Shown piece after piece: positions 63,862 through 64,000 of a DNA stretch of 64,000 nt; position 1 is the first letter of the stretch; each line of letters begins with the position of its first letter. The notes beneath the pieces are model-generated. The model saw only the letters and a program-made list of their open reading frames with translations. It ran no database searches and was not told where the DNA came from. A program made the position numbers and the translations under genes. Source of the stretch: Terrisporobacter petrolearius (GTDB taxonomy: Bacteria; Bacillota; Clostridia; Peptostreptococcales; Peptostreptococcaceae); contig NZ_JAHZMO010000001.1 in the NCBI RefSeq assembly GCF_020748185.1, positions 124,001 through 188,000 on the forward strand, written 5' to 3'.

Positions 63862-64000
63862 ATGGATAAAAAAATAAAAGTATTAGTAATTGATGATTCG
63901 ATTATATTTAGACGTGTTATATCTAAGTATCTTCAAGAAGATCCAGAGCTAGAAGTAGTAGAAACAGCTAAGGATTCTTATGATGCAAGGGATAAAGTAT
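63862..64000 (+). CDS. cheB: Chemotaxis methylesterase CheB, N-terminal part
   Basis: The first 46 residues of a response regulator receiver domain: KIKVLVIDDSIIFRRVISKYLQEDPELEVVETAKDSYDARDKV, with the acidic DD pair and the FRR-x-I-S-K-x-L-x-x-x-P pattern of CheB (rather than CheY). AAAGGAGAAAGAGG precedes the ATG. It runs off the end of the window, so the esterase domain is not seen. Confidence 0.85.
   Translation, partial: MDKKIKVLVIDDSIIFRRVISKYLQEDPELEVVETAKDSYDARDKV

Noticed and set aside
1-64000. CRISPR arrays, tRNA or rRNA genes, insertion sequences, prophage or integrase genes
   Set aside because: None could be recognised on either strand while reading; there are no transposase-like proteins and no regularly spaced repeats.

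Overview
The window comes from a low-GC, anaerobic Gram-positive bacterium, most likely a member of the Peptostreptococcaceae related to Clostridioides difficile (Terrisporobacter, Romboutsia, Paraclostridium or similar). The evidence is the very AT-rich base composition, strong purine-rich ribosome binding sites, the clostridial pyruvate:ferredoxin oxidoreductase, and a flagellar locus whose gene order closely follows C. difficile (late genes, then a flagellin-modification cassette, then the early operon headed by a c-di-GMP-I riboswitch). The genus assignment is inference.

Layout. 1-7800: end of aroA, an orphan pduL-type phosphotransacylase, deoC, the large PFOR gene nifJ, a DUF975 membrane protein and an AAA ATPase. 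7750-12200: an iron-regulated block. It holds a broken hsmA-like gene, a DUF3793 gene divergent from a DUF2325 gene across a Fur box, then the feoA-feoA-feoB-Cys-rich-peptide operon behind a promoter flanked by Fur boxes. 12200-14550: a compact GC-rich hairpin element and the class III fructose-1,6-bisphosphatase gene. 14590-22960: the late flagellar operon from a SigD-type promoter (lytic transglycosylase, yaaR-like, fliN-like, flgM, flgN, flgK, flgL, fliW, csrA, fliS, fliD, fliT-like), then fliC with its own SigD promoter and a structured leader. 23040-35730: a flagellin glycan cassette (GT2-TPR protein, 1086-aa CDP-glycerol-transferase-like protein, second GT2, ATP-grasp/methyltransferase fusion, sugar aminotransferase, radical SAM protein, rmlA, rmlB). 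35940-36621: a coiled-coil protein with recognisable flagellin-like segments under its own SigD-like promoter. 36770-57640: c-di-GMP riboswitch and terminator, then the early operon flgB to fliN (with a fliR-flhB fusion, fliA, and an unknown 376-aa membrane protein at the end). 57670-64000: two methyl-accepting chemotaxis proteins, cheA and the start of cheB.

How it fits together. The early operon makes the basal body, export gate, hook, motor and switch, and also encodes SigD (FliA). c-di-GMP is expected to act on the riboswitch ahead of flgB. SigD, held by FlgM until the hook is complete, then fires a set of promoters that I could align by hand as TAAA-N14/15-nCG(T/A/G): the late operon, fliC, the flagellin-like gene, both MCP genes and cheA. 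A further copy lies just downstream of the riboswitch terminator, which would give SigD a riboswitch-independent feedback onto its own operon. FliW and CsrA, encoded next to each other, probably control fliC translation through GGA sites in its leader.

The most unusual parts are the flagellin-like coiled-coil protein, the composition of the glycan cassette, the SigD-like promoter placed after the riboswitch terminator, the fliC leader, the FeoB N-terminal duplication, and the GC-rich hairpin before fbp. All assignments are from reading the sequence; no database search or folding program was run.
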